Below are positions 17,586 through 29,111 of a stretch of 50,000 bases of DNA, piece by piece. The stretch lies in contig CAJNDS010000283.1 of NCBI GenBank assembly GCA_905221605.1, positions 67,501 to 117,500 on the forward strand, given 5' to 3'. A model generated the notes under the pieces. That model was not told the origin of the DNA. It saw nothing but the letters and a program-made list of their open reading frames with translations, and did not search any database. The DNA is from Symbiodinium natans (Eukaryota; Sar; Dinophyceae; Suessiales; Symbiodiniaceae). Position 1 is the stretch's first letter; each line of letters starts with the position of its first letter. The position numbers and the translations under genes are program-made.

Positions 17586-17999
17586 CAGATGACTTCCTCT
17601 TCCTAAACCCTAAACCCGAAACCCTAAACCCTAAACCCTGAAAGTCAAGGCCGTTCACGCCCTCACGTTTTCCCCTTGTGGGGTCTTAACTGCCTCCACC
17701 CTTAAGTTTGGGTCCCAAGCACCCACAAATGAGGCTTCATTTAACCCTAAAACCCTAAACCCTAAACCCTAATCCCTAAGCCCTAAACCCTAAACCCTGA
17801 ACCCTAAACCCTAAACCCTAAACCCTAGACCCTAGACCCTAGACCCTAAACCCTAAACCCTAAACCCTTTTGGGCCTTGTTCTAAGGTCAGGGGAGGGGG
17901 TTAACATGGGGGTCGAAGTTTCTTCTGCCACTTTTTTTGTGGGGACGTGGGGTGTAGGGCTTCTGGGTTTAAGGTGTAGTTTCAGGGTGGTGCAGGGCT

Positions 18000-18134
18000 T
18001 GCAGTTTGAACCCCAACCCTGAACCCCAAACCCCAAACCCCAAACCCCAAACCCTAAACCCTAAACCCTAAACCCTAAACCCTAAACCCTAAACCCTAAA
18101 CCCTAAACCCTAAACCCTAAACCCTAAACCCTAA
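18000..18134 (+). repeat. CCCCAAA then CCCTAAA array
   Basis: Four or five CCCCAAA units lead into about thirteen CCCTAAA units. A following island (18135-18234) contains TTGACAG|GTAGTCGG...CCGGAG|GTTGGG, a possible 36-bp exon (VVGRCQRYDIPE) that is too short to call separately. Confidence 0.93.
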
Positions 18135-18231
18135 GGGTCAGGGTCGGGTTTGAGGGCTTAAGGCTTCGCCATTCCGAGAGCCCTTGACAGGTAGTCGGCC
18201 GCTGCCAGCGCTACGACATCCCGGAGGTTGG

Positions 18232-18510
18232 GTTAGGGTTTAGGGTTTAGGGTTTAGGGTTTAGGGTTAGGGGTTTAGGGTTTAGGGTTTTGGGTTTTGG
18301 GTTTAGGGTTTAGTGTTCAGGGTTTAGGGTTTAGGGTTTAGAGTTTAGGGTTTAGGGTTTTAGGGTTTTAGGGTTTTAGGGTTTTAGGGTTTTAGGGTTT
18401 TAGGGTTTTAGGGTTTTAGGGTTTAGGCTTTAGGGTTTAGGGTTTAGGTTTGAGAGTTTAGGTTTAGGGTTTAATTAGGGTTTAGGGTTTAGGGTTTAGG
18501 GTTAAGGGTT
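18232..18510 (-). repeat. TTTAGGG array containing a TTTTAGGG block
   Basis: Canonical heptamers flank about eight copies of the octamer TTTTAGGG (18353-18422), the telomere unit known from Chlamydomonas. Here it is more likely a locally amplified slippage variant. Confidence 0.95.
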
Positions 18511-18835
18511 TAGGGGTTGGGGGTTAGGGTGTAGTGGTGGGGGTTTGAGGAAAAGGGTTTGGGGTTTAGAGTTTAGGGGCTTAGCCCCTAATTCCCAGTC
18601 CTGAGGCCCGCAAACCCCTATACCCTCAGGCCCCTTAGCCCCAAAACCCTATAAAAAACTCAAGCCTCAAGCCCGACTGCGTACAATTAATTTATTGCTC
18701 ACTCCGGCATCATATCATCCATTAGTGAACAAGTTGAACAAGAAGACAACCCTAAACCCTAAACCTTAAACCCGATAAACCCTAAACCCGAAACCCTAAA
18801 CCCTAAACCCTAAACCCTACAGCCTAAAGCCTAAG

Positions 18836-19400
18836 CCCTCGGGCAAAGCCTGCCACCCTTTGGACGGCCGCGTTCGTTGCAATTTTGCCCGGCCGCTGCG
18901 TGTCGAGATGGCCCGATCCGCCCTCACCCACAGCGCCGATTCCAACTCCGGCTTCCGGGCAGGAGGGCGGCATGGTTGCTGCGCCAGGAAAGCATCCCAT
19001 CCATCGCCCGGGCGGCCAGCGCGTGTTCTATGCTTGTGGGACGTGCACACGCACTCACTGCGTCGTTGGCTGCACCTGAGGCACACGTATCCCCTATTGA
19101 CAGTGGCATTCATCTGTTCGGCTTTCCAGCTCTGCGCCGCTCACCCTGCCTCTCATGCCCTCCCTGCCTCTCATGGCCTGCACCCTCGACCCTCGGACCC
19201 CGCGCCCTCCCTCCCGCTTGCTCGCAGGACGGTGCCTGCTCTCCAAAACCCAAAAACAAGCTAAAGCCTCAAGCCGCTCAACTCCCCAACTCCCAGGTCA
19301 CTTCCCAAAGCTTGCCAGGGCTATTCCCTCCTTCACCACCCCATTCTGTTAGGGTTTGCTTGGGAGTTACTGACAGCCCTGAGCCCCTAAGCCCCTCAAC
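18836..19400. other. GC-rich repeat-free island, coding status unclear
   Basis: A C/G-rich stretch with no telomeric repeats and several overlapping open frames on both strands (up to 178 codons on +). None shows a known domain. High GC lowers stop density, so openness is weak evidence. An island exon or promoter-proximal region are both possible. Confidence 0.3.
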
Positions 19401-19571
19401 CTCAAGCCCCTAAATCTCTTAAACCTAACCCCGCAACCCCAAAGTAGGGTACTTCTAACCCCAATTATCACTGCACTTGTTATAAGCCCCCTGAGCCACG
19501 AAGTCCGCTAAGTCCTCTAAGTAGGTTATGAGTAGACGTGTATTTGGGGTTATCAGTTCGGTTATAAGACC

Positions 19572-19692
19572 CATGAACCCTAAACCCTAAACCCTAAACC
19601 CTAAACCCTAAACCCTAAACCCTAAACCCTAAACCCTAAACCCTAAACCCTAAACCCTAAATCCTAAACCCTAACCCTAAACCCTAAACCCC
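19572..19692 (+). repeat. CCCTAAA array
   Basis: About sixteen heptamers with single-base variants near the right end. The island 19693-19815 is open as GPWRAGMVGMWTRCDGSG and onward but has no clear splice sites. Confidence 0.95.
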
Positions 19693-19815
19693 AAAACTCC
19701 CTAAGCTTGCCAGGGATATGACTCCTACCGGCCCCTGGCGAGCCGGCATGGTGGGGATGTGGACTCGGTGCGATGGCTCGGGAGCCCAAGCTGCAGGGCT
19801 TTTCGTCCCATGCTG

Positions 19816-20045
19816 TTAGGGTTTAGGGTTTAGGGTTTAGGTTTTAGGATTTAGGGTTTACGGTTTTGGGTTTTGGGTTTTAGGGTTTTAGGGTTTAGGG
19901 GTTTAGGGTTTAGGGTTTAGGGTTTAGGGTTTAGGGTTTAGGGTTTAGGGTTTAGGGTTTAGGGTTTAGGGTTTAGGGTTTAGGGTTTAGGGTGTTATGG
20001 TTTTAGGATTTTAGGGTTTAGGGTTCGGGTTCAGGCTTTAGGGTT
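19816..20045 (-). repeat. TTTAGGG array with TTTTAGGG and TTTTGGG variants
   Basis: Perfect in the middle and variable at both ends. Confidence 0.95.
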
Positions 20046-20565
20046 GGGGAGGTTGGGGTTGAGGGTTTCATTGCAGAATGCTTTAATGAGGTATTTGAGG
20101 CCGTATTTTGGGGACCGTGGAACTATGCATAGGTTTTCGGGTTTAGGGCGCCTCTTCTTAGAACATCTCATCGGGCCGTCTGGAAAAAGTCAGGGCTTGC
20201 ATTTGTTTGGTTAAGGTAAACCCGAAGCCCGAAACCCTAAACCCATTCAGATAAGCATCTGTTAGGGTTTCGGGTTTAGGGTGGAGGGTTGAGGGACCCT
20301 GAACCCGACACCCTGAACTCTCGACCCTTCCCCCGTCTACTCGTAGTGGCCGAGGTGTGGCTTTTCGCAAGCAAGTCTGGCCTGTGCCCCAGGTTCGGTG
20401 CAGATTGAAGATGTGCCCATGTGGCATTTGATCATTCTTTGTCGTTCTGCTGCTGGTCTCTACACGACCTTCGTTTGTAAGCCTTCCAGCACCGACTTCT
20501 GCAGTGACCCTGTGACACATGGCCAAAGCTACAGGCCCAGACCCGAAATCCTGAACCCTCAGCGC

Positions 20566-20875
20566 ATAAACCCTAAACCCAAGGAACCCTAAACCCAAGG
20601 AACCCTGAACCCAGGGAACCCTAAACCCCAAAAACCCTGAATCCGACGAACCCCCAAGGAACCCTAAACTCAAGGAACCCTGAACCCAAGGAACCCCAAA
20701 CCCCAAGGAACCCTAAACCCGAGGAACCCTAAAACCCTAAAACCCTAATACCCTAATACCCTAATACCCTAATACCCTAAACCCTAAACCCTAAACCCTA
20801 AACCCTAAACCCTAAACCCTAAACCCTAAACTCTAAACCCTAAACCCTAAACCCTAAACCCTAAACCTAAACCCG
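20566..20875 (+). repeat. 16-bp variant array then CCCTAAA array
   Basis: About ten degenerate 16-mers of the type AAGGAACCCTAAACCC (20566-20725) pass through CCCTAAT units into near-perfect CCCTAAA. The island after it has TTTGCCTTGCAG|ATGGGCTCGCC at 20933/20934, a good acceptor before a very short open stretch. Confidence 0.93.
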
Positions 20876-20964
20876 AAAAACCAAGGAACCCTAAACCCCA
20901 AGGAAGTGCATCAGATTCGCTTTGCCTTGCAGATGGGCTCGCCAGGGGCTCAGAGGTCGGTTTG

Positions 20965-21225
20965 TTTAGGGTTTAGGGTTTAGGGTTTAGGGTTTAGGGT
21001 TTAGGGTTTAGGGTTTAGGGTTTAGGGTTTAGGGTTTAGGGTTTAGGGTTTAGGTTTAGGGGTTAGGGTTTAGGGTTTAGGGTTTTGGGTTTAGGGTTTA
21101 GGGTTTAGGGTTTAGGGTTTAGGGTTTAGGGTTTAGGGTTTAGGGTTTAGGGTTTAGGGTTTAGGGTTTAGGGTTTAGGGTTCAGGGTTCAGGGTTCAGG
21201 GTTTCAGGATTTGGGGTTTGGGGTT
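20965..21225 (-). repeat. TTTAGGG array
   Basis: More than 30 heptamers, among the longest G-strand runs, ending in TTCAGGG and TTTGGGG variants. Confidence 0.97.
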
Positions 21226-21667
21226 TAGGGTTTCGGGGGGCCAGCCGAGTCTCAACCGTGCATTCCCAAAAACTCGTGGCTCAGTTTATCTGGGGTTCTT
21301 TGGGGTTAGTTCAGGGTTGTTTAGGATTTCGGTCCGGCGTTTAGGAGTCAGGTTTTTTGGACTGATTTTGGTTCAGGTTTGCTTTGTTGAGGGCTCACTC
21401 CCCAGACTTCTCTCATGTAGGCTCCTACTTTGAAGGTATTTGCAGGTGGGGTGTTGCTTCTGCAGTCTTGTGAGTAGCTATGTTCTGTTTTTGTTTGTAT
21501 TCACCCCCCCCCCCCCAAGTGAGAAGAACACAGCATGTATGTGTACATATGTATATATATATGTCTTGATTTATTCCCCACCCTCGGTGTGGGGTTGCTA
21601 GAGTTTAAACTCAACTCTGCTCCTCGCCCGAAACTCTTCTCCTCACCCTTTCTGCTCCTCACTCATC

Positions 21668-21955
21668 CCCTGGAGTGCCCAACCCCAAAGTGTCCCTGGA
21701 GTGCCCAACCCTGGAGAGCCCAGCCCCAGAGTCTCCCTGGAGTGCCTAACCCCAGAGTTTCCCTAGAGTGCCCAACCCGGAGTGCCCAGCCCCAGAATCT
21801 CTCTGGATTGCCCAACCCCAGAGTCTCCCTAGAGTGCCCAACTTAGAGTGTCCCCAGAGTGCCCAGCCCCAGAGTGTCCTGGAGTGCAACCCCAGAGTCT
21901 CCCTGGAGTGCCCAACCCCAGAGTTTTTCCTCGAGTGCCCACCCCCGAGTGTTGG
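21668..21955 (+). repeat. degenerate 26-bp minisatellite
   Basis: About eleven units with a core of GAGTGCCCAACCCCAGAG and TCTCCCTG, each 18-27 bp. It is not related to the telomeric heptamer, and frames through it are artefacts. Confidence 0.85.
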
Positions 21956-22394
21956 CAGGCCCTAGAGTATCTCTACCAAGAGAGGGTGGGGATGTTCGAA
22001 GTAATATAATGTTTTATTCCCCAGTATCATACAAGATAGCTTATGAGTAGATCCTCTGACTACAAGCCCTGAGCCCCAAGCCTGACGGGGGTCTTCTGGG
22101 CTCTGGCGGGCTGGGGCGGGGTCTTCAGTAGTTTGGCCTCCTGCGTGGGTCGTGCGCATGCCGGACTGAACCCATTGGGTTTGGGGTTTAGGGTTTAGGG
22201 TTTAGGGTTTAGGATTTAGGGTTGGAGGATCCCCTACTGGGGAACCCAGTCACGCGACGACTTTGCAATAGGAAGTATGGCTCTTCATGAGGTCATCAGG
22301 TTTCTGCCTTAAACAATCAAAGCTGTTTTTCAGATCAATGCAGGCATGTCGGAACACTATCAGGCATAGTCCTTTCAGGGGCCCCGGTATATAA

Positions 22395-22525
22395 GAATAA
22401 GGCGCACGCACACGTATACGTATACGCATACGCGTACGTATACATGTACATATACATATACATGTGCATATGCATATGCATATACATATACATATAGCAC
22501 ATATATACATATATACATAGATATA
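22395..22525. repeat. AC/TA/CG microsatellite cluster
   Basis: Alternating purine-pyrimidine runs (CACACG, TATACG, CATATA) that could adopt Z-DNA-like structure. No gene. Confidence 0.85.
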
Positions 22526-22561
22526 CATGGGTTAGAGAAGTTTGCAGGGTGAAGGGTGCCC

Positions 22562-22686
22562 TTCTACCGAAGGTTCGCCCTGCCCCAAAACGCCGCTCAA
22601 AGGTTCTTCGGCACCTGGGTGGCCGTGGACTGCCTCTGCCCGTGTTCCCAGACCCTTTTTTGTGACTTAAATGGGACCTATATAGG
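22562..22686 (+). CDS. possible exon, unknown product
   Basis: The frame FYRRFALPQNAAQRFFGTWV, AVDCLCPCSQTLFC, DLNGT is open from the island start to the TTTAGGG tract, with a Cys cluster (CLCPC). The nearest TTTGCAG upstream (22541-22547) puts a TGA in this frame, so the acceptor must lie further in. A GTTTAGGG donor is possible at 22687. Composition looks coding. Confidence 0.35.
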
Positions 22687-24059
22687 GTTTAGGGTTTCGG
22701 GTTAAGGCTTCAGGGTTTGAGTTTAAAGGGTTTCGGGTTTAGGGTTAGCATGAACTGCAAGACGGGACCTTGATTTAGAGAACGGCAGGAACGCCCCCTC
22801 CCACCCACCCCCCCCACCCCCCAAGAAGAAACTTAAATAAACCCTAACCCTAAGCCCGAAACTCAACGTCCTGAGTCTGAGTTGTGACCCAAAGCCAGAT
22901 GCGCCTTGGAGCCTTGAAAACTTCTGGGTTAAGAAATGCACCAAGACCAGCCTCAAACCCTCTGCATGTTGAGGAAGCACCCCGGTTCATAGGCAGGGGC
23001 TGTAGGGTTTTCGGGGGGTTTAGGGTGTGGGCTGTCAGGAGTTTTGGGCCCCCGAAACCCTGAACCCTAAGCACCTCACACCCTTAACATCCGAAAGCCT
23101 TGAGACCCTTGCTGAGGTGCAGGCCAGCCTTTGCTGAGCATAGCTGTCCTGTGCCAGCAGCCCAGACAGGAAGCCGCGATTGCTTTTGAGTTCGCCGTGA
23201 AGCTTTCGAGTGTTCGTGGTTGCAGGGCCCAAGCGACCCGACACCCCAAAGGCCCTAGACTGGAAGCCATAGACCTTGAACCACCCTAAGCCCCTAAGCC
23301 GTAACCTCTTCGTTTAGGCCTTGAGGCTGTTTGGGGTTTCGGGGCTTTACAAGATGAACCCAGCTGTGCAAGCCAACGGCCAGCAAGACCAAAATGATCA
23401 AGTTCCGTTCTGTTCCGGCGTTCCGTTCTGAGGGCTCCAGGGTGGCAAATCTGGGTTTAGGGTTTAGGGTTTAGGGTTTAGGGTTTAGGGTTTAGGGTTT
23501 AGGGAGATAGAGACCCGACCCGTCGGCTGTTGGGAGATGTTTTGGGATGTCGGTTTTGAGACGAGTCGAGATTTAGCTGGCGAGGGAGGAGGATTTAGTA
23601 TCATGTGGCCCAAACCCCAAAGCCAAACCCTCACTAAACCCCAAAACCCCAAAACCCTGAATCCTCCCCAAACCCAGGTGGGGCACTCTCCTCGACCCGA
23701 CTCAGCACTTCGCTATACGTAAACCGCTTCGATCTCGGCAACGGAAGGCCTGGAAAGTTTTTTCGGTGTAGGCTTTAGGGTTTTAAGTTAACGTTTAAGG
23801 TTTTGGGGGTTTTAGGGTTTGCCAGAAGTCCTCAACTATTGGGTCGTCTTCAATGTGTGTACCTTAGTCGCCTGCTACTAAATGCTCTTTCAGCCTTATT
23901 GCAGAAATCGTGGTTGGGCACCTTGGTTCTCACGTTCTGGTTTGCTCCTGCACCCTTGACCTCCCAGATTGAAACGATGCTCAGGACACGGCTATGCGCC
24001 CCAAACCCTAAACTACGTAATGTTGGAGACTGCATAATAATTAGCATGGGGGTTAGTAG

Positions 24060-24478
24060 AGTTTACTAAGTATAGAGACCATAAGGGAATAATATTAGCA
24101 ATTCTTCCGACCCCTCTATTTGGCCCTTCGGATATCTTGTATCTTCCTTTATTGGCTTTACGAGATTAATATTTAGGCATGTTTTTCAGAGGGTTTTAAG
24201 GCGTCTGAGTTCTTTATGTGTGGACAAGCATCTCATCTTGGAGTGAAGATGTGAGGGCTGATCAAGTAAGTGTTCACGGTGCAGCATATACAAGCAAGTA
24301 ACATAAGAGATAGTAGTTATGTATATACACATGTGGATGTCTGTGTTTATACCTACTTTCTTCATTTATACTCATGTGCATACCTATCTACATCTGTATC
24401 TGTATATGTACAGGCTACAAGCATTTACAAGGGCGGAGGATGTTGAAGCAGAAATCGTTTGGGGCAAAGATGCCCCAG
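24060..24478. other. AT-rich repeat-free region, no gene seen
   Basis: About 400 bp of AT-rich DNA with ATAC/ATGT microsatellite stretches near 24315-24420. No open frame of note and no splice-bounded island. Possibly intergenic. Confidence 0.45.
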
Positions 24479-24503
24479 GGTTTAGGGTTTAGGGTTTAGA
24501 CAG

Positions 24504-24720
24504 ACCCTAAACCCTAAACCCTACACCCTAAACTCTAAACCCTAAACCCTACACCCTAAACCCTACACCCTAAACCCTAAACCCTAAACCCTACACCCTA
24601 AACCCTACACCCTAAACCCTAAACCCTAAACCCTAAACCCTAAACCCTAAACCCTAAACCCTAAACCCTAAACCCTAAACCCTAAACCCTAAACCCTAAA
24701 CCCTAAACCCTAAACCCTAG
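24504..24720 (+). repeat. CCCTAAA array with interspersed CCCTACA
   Basis: About 30 heptamers; the left part alternates CCCTAAA with CCCTACA and the right part is perfect. It follows a short TTTAGGG tract (24478-24499), so the two orientations are only about 5 bp apart here. Confidence 0.97.
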
Positions 24721-24909
24721 AGCCAGGGAAGGCCGCGTGTGGTGCCCGTGGGGCTCGGACACCGCTGCGGCCTCGAGAAAGGTGTGAAACAGATCTTGTA
24801 GCAGAATACACTGGGATGCTCCCCCGGATATTAAGGTTTAGGGTTTAGGGTTTAGGGTTTAGGGTTTAGGGTTTTGGGTTTTGGGTTTTGGGTTTTGGGT
24901 TTTGGGTTT

Positions 24910-24985
24910 AGTCCTTAGTAGGGATTGTAGTACCCCCTATTCTAATCCCTATTAAGGACTGTTAGTACAAGGGGGAACATCCCAA
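24910..24985. mobile_element. MITE-like foldback copy with truncated left arm
   Basis: AGTCCTTAGTAGGGATT on the left pairs with AATCCCTATTAAGGACT on the right, followed by the intact right end AGTACAAGGGGGAACATCCC. The outer left arm is missing and TTTGGGTTT-type telomeric sequence takes its place. Confidence 0.65.
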
Positions 24986-25202
24986 AGAATACACAACATT
25001 CTTTAACTCACATGGGGGTTTATGAAAATAGGGGAAGTAGTAGGATCCCCTGATAATCAGGAAGGTACCCTAATTTCGGAAACCCCCACGTGGCGGTTGT
25101 TTTTTTTTTACTCTCATGGATTGAAGGTATGTGTGCACATTCTTTTCTTAAGTATTCGGGGATTTGGAAGATGCGGGTGTAGCCAAATGGGCAGAGAGTG
25201 CA

Positions 25203-25266
25203 GGTATGAGCGTGGCTCTCTCGCTCTCTCGCTCTCGCTCTCGCTCTCTCTCTCTCTCTCTCTCTG
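25203..25266 (+). repeat. CT/CTCTCG microsatellite
   Basis: A TCTC-rich run with CG interruptions. Confidence 0.9.
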
Positions 25267-25493
25267 TTTGTCATTCTCTGATGTTCTTCTCCAAAGGGTG
25301 ATGCGAACCTAGGTAGGACCTTGGGATATGTTACATGTTTCAAGGGATCCCTAAACCCCTGCACCTTCAACATTGCATTCAGGAGAATCGCATTAGACAT
25401 TTGTTCCTAAACCCAACACCCTAAACCCTAAACCCTACACTCTAAACCCTAAACCCTAAAGTCCAACAACCTCGGAAATACTGAAACATCAAG

Positions 25494-25578
25494 GTCCAGC
25501 TTTTCCGGATGTCGTGGCGAGAAAGCATGGGCTACGCGCAGCATCCCCGGATCTGGGAACTTCGGGATGAGGAAGAGG
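25494..25578 (+). CDS. probable internal exon, unknown product
   Basis: An ACATCAAG acceptor and GTTAGG donor in the following TTTAGGG tract bound 85 bp, open as VQLFRMSWRESMGYAQHPRI then WELRDEEE. CCCTAAA lies upstream and TTTAGGG downstream, the preferred arrangement. No domain recognised. Confidence 0.4.
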
Positions 25579-25883
25579 GTTAGGGTTTAGGGTTTAGGGT
25601 ATAGGGTATATAGGGTTTAGGGTTTACAGAGTTTAGGATTTAGGGTTTAGGGTTTAGGGTTTAGGGTAATGGGGAATGGGTAATAGGGTACAGGGTAGAG
25701 GGTTGAGGTTTTAGGGTATAAGGTTTTGGGTTTAGGGTTGAGGGTTTAGATGGAGACCACGGCCAAGCCGACCCCGAATGCTACAATCGGAGTCTTGTTC
25801 AGGGTTTAGGGTTTAGGGTTTAGGGTTTAGGGTTTGGGGTTTAGGGTTTAGGGCATCGCATTTCGCTGGGGGAGTTGTTCTCA

Positions 25884-26012
25884 AGGGACTAAAGGAGGGA
25901 CCCTTATAATGGACCTTAGGGGTTATGTAGGACCTACTTGGGCATATCGGGACTGTATAGGGATTATATCGAGGAATAAGATGAAGGATCCCTTCTAGGG
26001 ATCCCTCCTTAT
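25884..26012. mobile_element. foldback element of the 16354 family
   Basis: Left TAAAGGAGGGACCCTTATAA and right AGGGATCCCTCCTTATA are complementary over about 16 bp. The right 40 bp (25973-26012) match 16354-16392 in reverse. The centre is unique. Confidence 0.5.
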
Positions 26013-26307
26013 ACACTAAACCCTCAACCCGCAAACCCTCAACCCTACACGCGAAATCCCGGCTAGGACCGGAGTTAGGACGTAGGACCGATGCTCGGGA
26101 GGCGATGGACAACCAAGAAAAAGTCTGACTCCCCCCCAAGATGATTAGTCTCATGGTCTGGCATTTTTACGGATATAGGGTTTAGGGTTTAAAGGGTTTA
26201 CGGATGTAGGACTTTATGGTTTAGGGATTTAAGGTTTGGGGACTTGGGGATTTAGGGTTCAGCCCAAAGCGGTGTCATTCGTGTGCTGGTTAGGTTCATG
26301 GCGCTGC

Positions 26308-26395
26308 CCTAAACCCTAAACCCTAAACCCTAAACCCTAAACCCTAAACCCTAAACCCTAATTCCTAAACCCTAAACCCTAAACCCTAAACCCTC
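26308..26395 (+). repeat. CCCTAAA array
   Basis: Twelve heptamers. The island 26396-26495 after it shows no clear exon. Confidence 0.95.
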
Positions 26396-26685
26396 AATTT
26401 CCCCAAAGAAGCCCGAAACCTCGAATTCGCAAGGCCCGAAATGCCGGAGACAGTGAAGCCCCCCAAAGCACCCGAAACCCTGACCTGAAGCGGTTTAGGG
26501 CTAGGGTCTAGGGTCTAGGGTCTAGGGTTTTAGGGTTTAGGGTTTAGGTTTCAACATCGTGAGGTTTAGGGTTTTGGGGGGGAGACAAACTTAGTGGTTT
26601 CGGGGGTTCAGGGCCTCCACATGCCGCAAAAACCACCGCCAGGCCTGAGCCCCACCGGGCTCCTTATGGGTGCCATCATCTTTAC

Positions 26686-26975
26686 AGGGTTTAGGGTTTA
26701 GGGTTTTAGGGTTTAGGGTTTAGGGTTTAGGGTTTAGGGTTTAGGGTTTAGGGTTTAGGGTTTAGGGTTTAGGGTTTAGGGTTTAGGGAGAAGCGCCGTA
26801 TTGAAATTTATGGAGACTTGGGTGCAACGTCCAGGTGCAGTGAGTTGTTGGAGAAGTGTGGCATGCAGGCCAGGATCTGGAGACTAATTTGTGAGTTTAG
26901 GGTTTAGGGTTTAGGGTTTAGGGTTTAGGGTTTAGGGTTTAGGGTTTAGGGTTTAGGGTTAGGGTTTAGGGTTTG
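26686..26975 (-). repeat. two TTTAGGG arrays around a 103-bp island
   Basis: 26686-26788 and 26894-26975 are TTTAGGG. The island between them is open on + as EKRRIEIYGDLGATSRCSEL and onward for 36 codons, but with the same repeat orientation on both sides and no clear acceptor, so no CDS is called. Confidence 0.9.
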
Positions 26976-27053
26976 TCGTGTGACTCTCCATGCAGTGGGC
27001 GCAAGGGCATGGCAGCAGGGTCCTTGAAAAGAATAGAAACTATACATGGACAT

Positions 27054-27143
27054 TTCTCAAAATGATGGTCCCTTTTGGGGTTCCCTAAGTAAGAGGGGCC
27101 GCCTTTAAATGAGGATCCCCAAAAGGGGCCACCGTTTAGAGAA
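27054..27143. mobile_element. foldback (MITE-like) element
   Basis: Left TTCTCAAAATGATGGTCCCT then TTTGGGG; right CCCCAAAAGGGGCCACCGTT then TAGAGAA. The arms pair over 27 bp with about six mismatches around a 36-bp loop. Confidence 0.6.
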
Positions 27144-27351
27144 GTCACCACATCACTCCCTGACAGCCCATATGAGTTCTTTGCTGTTCACGCAGCACCC
27201 ATCGACGGACATCATTTAATATCCTGTACTGAAGTACTATACTTTAATACCTTTTTTAGTTCTGGGCTCCCATTATTTCCACTTATGCCTAAAAAGTATA
27301 TTTCTTTTTCCAGGGTCTACTCCAAAGTAGCTTTTGATTCCTGGACCTAAA

Positions 27352-27445
27352 CCGTAAACCCTAAACCCTAGACCCTAAACCCTAAACCCTAAACCCTAAA
27401 CCCTAAACCCTAAACCCTAAACCCTAAACCCTAAACCCTAAACTC
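27352..27445 (+). repeat. CCCTAAA array
   Basis: Thirteen heptamers. The island 27446-27546 is open as LHRGEASSESCSLFYVAVTT and onward to the TTTAGGG tract, without clear splice sites. Confidence 0.95.
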
Positions 27446-27907
27446 CGAAAGTTGAAAAAGAGAGTTGTTGCACCGTGGAGAGGCCTCCTCGGAGAGCTGT
27501 AGCCTGTTCTATGTTGCCGTGACGACCATCGCCAGAGCCACAGCTCGGTTTAGGGTTTCGGGTTTAGGGTTTAGGGTTCAGGGTTTAGGGTTTAGGGTTT
27601 AGGGTTTTGGGATTGGGGTTTCGGTTTTAGGGTTTCGGGTTCAGGGTTCAGGGTTCAGGGTTGAGGGCGAAGGTTTAACGTCTTAACCTCGAACCACGCC
27701 TCCCTCCCCCCCCCAACCCCCATATGTTTTGCTACATGCAACACAGCCATGCGATTCCGATTAACTTTTGAAAGGTCTCAGAATTTTCTGGTTTGCTGGG
27801 GCAGTGTTAAGGGCCGCTCAAGGCCCGCAGAGGGCTCCATTTGGTGATTTAGATCGGATCAGACTGAGAGTTTCGGGTTTGGGGTTTCGCGGCGTAGCCT
27901 AAGACCC

Positions 27908-28219
27908 TAAAACCGATAAACCCTCTAACCCCTCTAAACCCGCTGAACCCTCTAAACCCTCTAAACCCTCTAACCCCTCTAAAGCCTCTAAACCCTCTAC
28001 AGCCTCTAAACCCTCTAAAGCCTCTAAAGCCTCTAAACCCTCTAAAGCCTCTAAACCCTCTAAACCCTCTAAACCCTCTAACCCTCTAAACTTTCTAAAC
28101 TCTAAAAGCCCTCTAAACTCTAAAAACTCTCTAAACCCCATAAAGCCTACAAAGCCTATAAACCCTATCAACCCTATCAACCCTATAAACCCTATAAACC
28201 CTATAAACCCTATCAACCC
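27908..28219 (+). repeat. 9-bp variant array CCCTCTAAA / CCCTATAAA
   Basis: More than 30 nonamers, changing from CCCTCTAAA and GCCTCTAAA on the left to CCCTATAAA and CCCTATCAA on the right. Frames through it are artefacts. Confidence 0.95.
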
Positions 28220-28397
28220 AAAGCTGGAGCTCTCACTGGCTTACTTGCGATAGGGATGTAGAATTTTGAGGTGTCAGGTTTTGGTATGTTTTGGTTTTTG
28301 TTGTCAATGCTTTCACGCTGAAAAGCGAGGTGTAGGGCTTCGGGGTTGAAGGTTTCGGGGTTAGGGGGTTTGGGGTTCAGCTCACCCCCTAAATCCC

Positions 28398-28530
28398 AAG
28401 CCCTAAACCCTAAACCCTAAACCCTAAACCCTAAACCCTAAACCCTAAACCCTAAACCCTAAACCCTAAACCCTAAACCCTAAACCCTAAACCCTAAACC
28501 CCAAACCCTAAACCCTAAACCCCAAACCCA
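28398..28530 (+). repeat. CCCTAAA array
   Basis: About eighteen heptamers, with CCCCAAA variants at the right end. Confidence 0.95.
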
Positions 28531-28565
28531 AAACAGGAACCTAAGCAGTAACTTTATCATCCCAC

Positions 28566-28640
28566 ACCCCGTGCGAGGTGGCCGCAGAGATTTCCACCTG
28601 GGCAGAACCCGGCTCAGACTGGTTTTGGGTTGACGGGGGA
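28566..28640 (+). CDS. possible exon, unknown product
   Basis: The island between CCCTAAA and TTTAGGG tracts reads TPCEVAAEISTWAEPGSDWF then WVDGGG without a stop, acidic and Trp-rich. Exact splice sites are unclear. Confidence 0.3.
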
Positions 28641-28641
28641 G

Positions 28642-28748
28642 GGTTTAGGGTTTAGGGTTTAGGGTTTAGGGTTTAGGGTTTAGGGTTTAGGGTTTAGGGT
28701 TTAGGGTTTAGGGTTTAGGGTTTAGGGTTTAGGGTTTAGGGTTTAGGG
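28642..28748 (-). repeat. TTTAGGG array
   Basis: Fifteen near-perfect heptamers. 28750-29095 after it is G/T-rich decayed telomeric sequence and unique DNA with no supported gene. Confidence 0.95.
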
Positions 28749-29111
28749 CGTTTTTGAGAGGTTTAGGGCTTAGGGTTTAGAGGTCAGAGGTTTGGGGTGT
28801 TTATTGTTGATATGGTTTAGGCTTCAGGGGTTGGAGGGCTTTAGGGGCTAGGGTTTAGGCTTCTTTTTCTTAATGTTTGTTTTTTGGCTTTGGGGTCTTT
28901 ATGGGTTTTAGGGTTTGGGGTTTATGTGTGTTTTTTTTTTTGGGTTTGGGTTTGGGGTTTGGGGGTTCGGGTTCCCTTGTATGCATGCCCCTCGCTAGAG
29001 GTATACCTACAAGGTCCTTGTTTTGGAGGGAGGGGGGGGGTCAAGATATTAGAGGCTCAAGCTTCAAAATCCTACTACGTACCCGAGCACCCTAAACCCT
29101 AAAATTCCTGC

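Noticed and set aside
20158-20706. Minus-strand 182-codon frame
   Set aside because: Its N-terminal half is antisense to a CCCTAAA-type 16-bp array and the rest has no recognisable domain or splice context.
22250-22528. Cys/Ile repeat frame on the minus strand
   Set aside because: Read from an AC/TA microsatellite.
25020-25400. Overlapping frames of 96 and 126 codons
   Set aside because: They cross the CTCTCG microsatellite and a foldback-like fragment; no domain.
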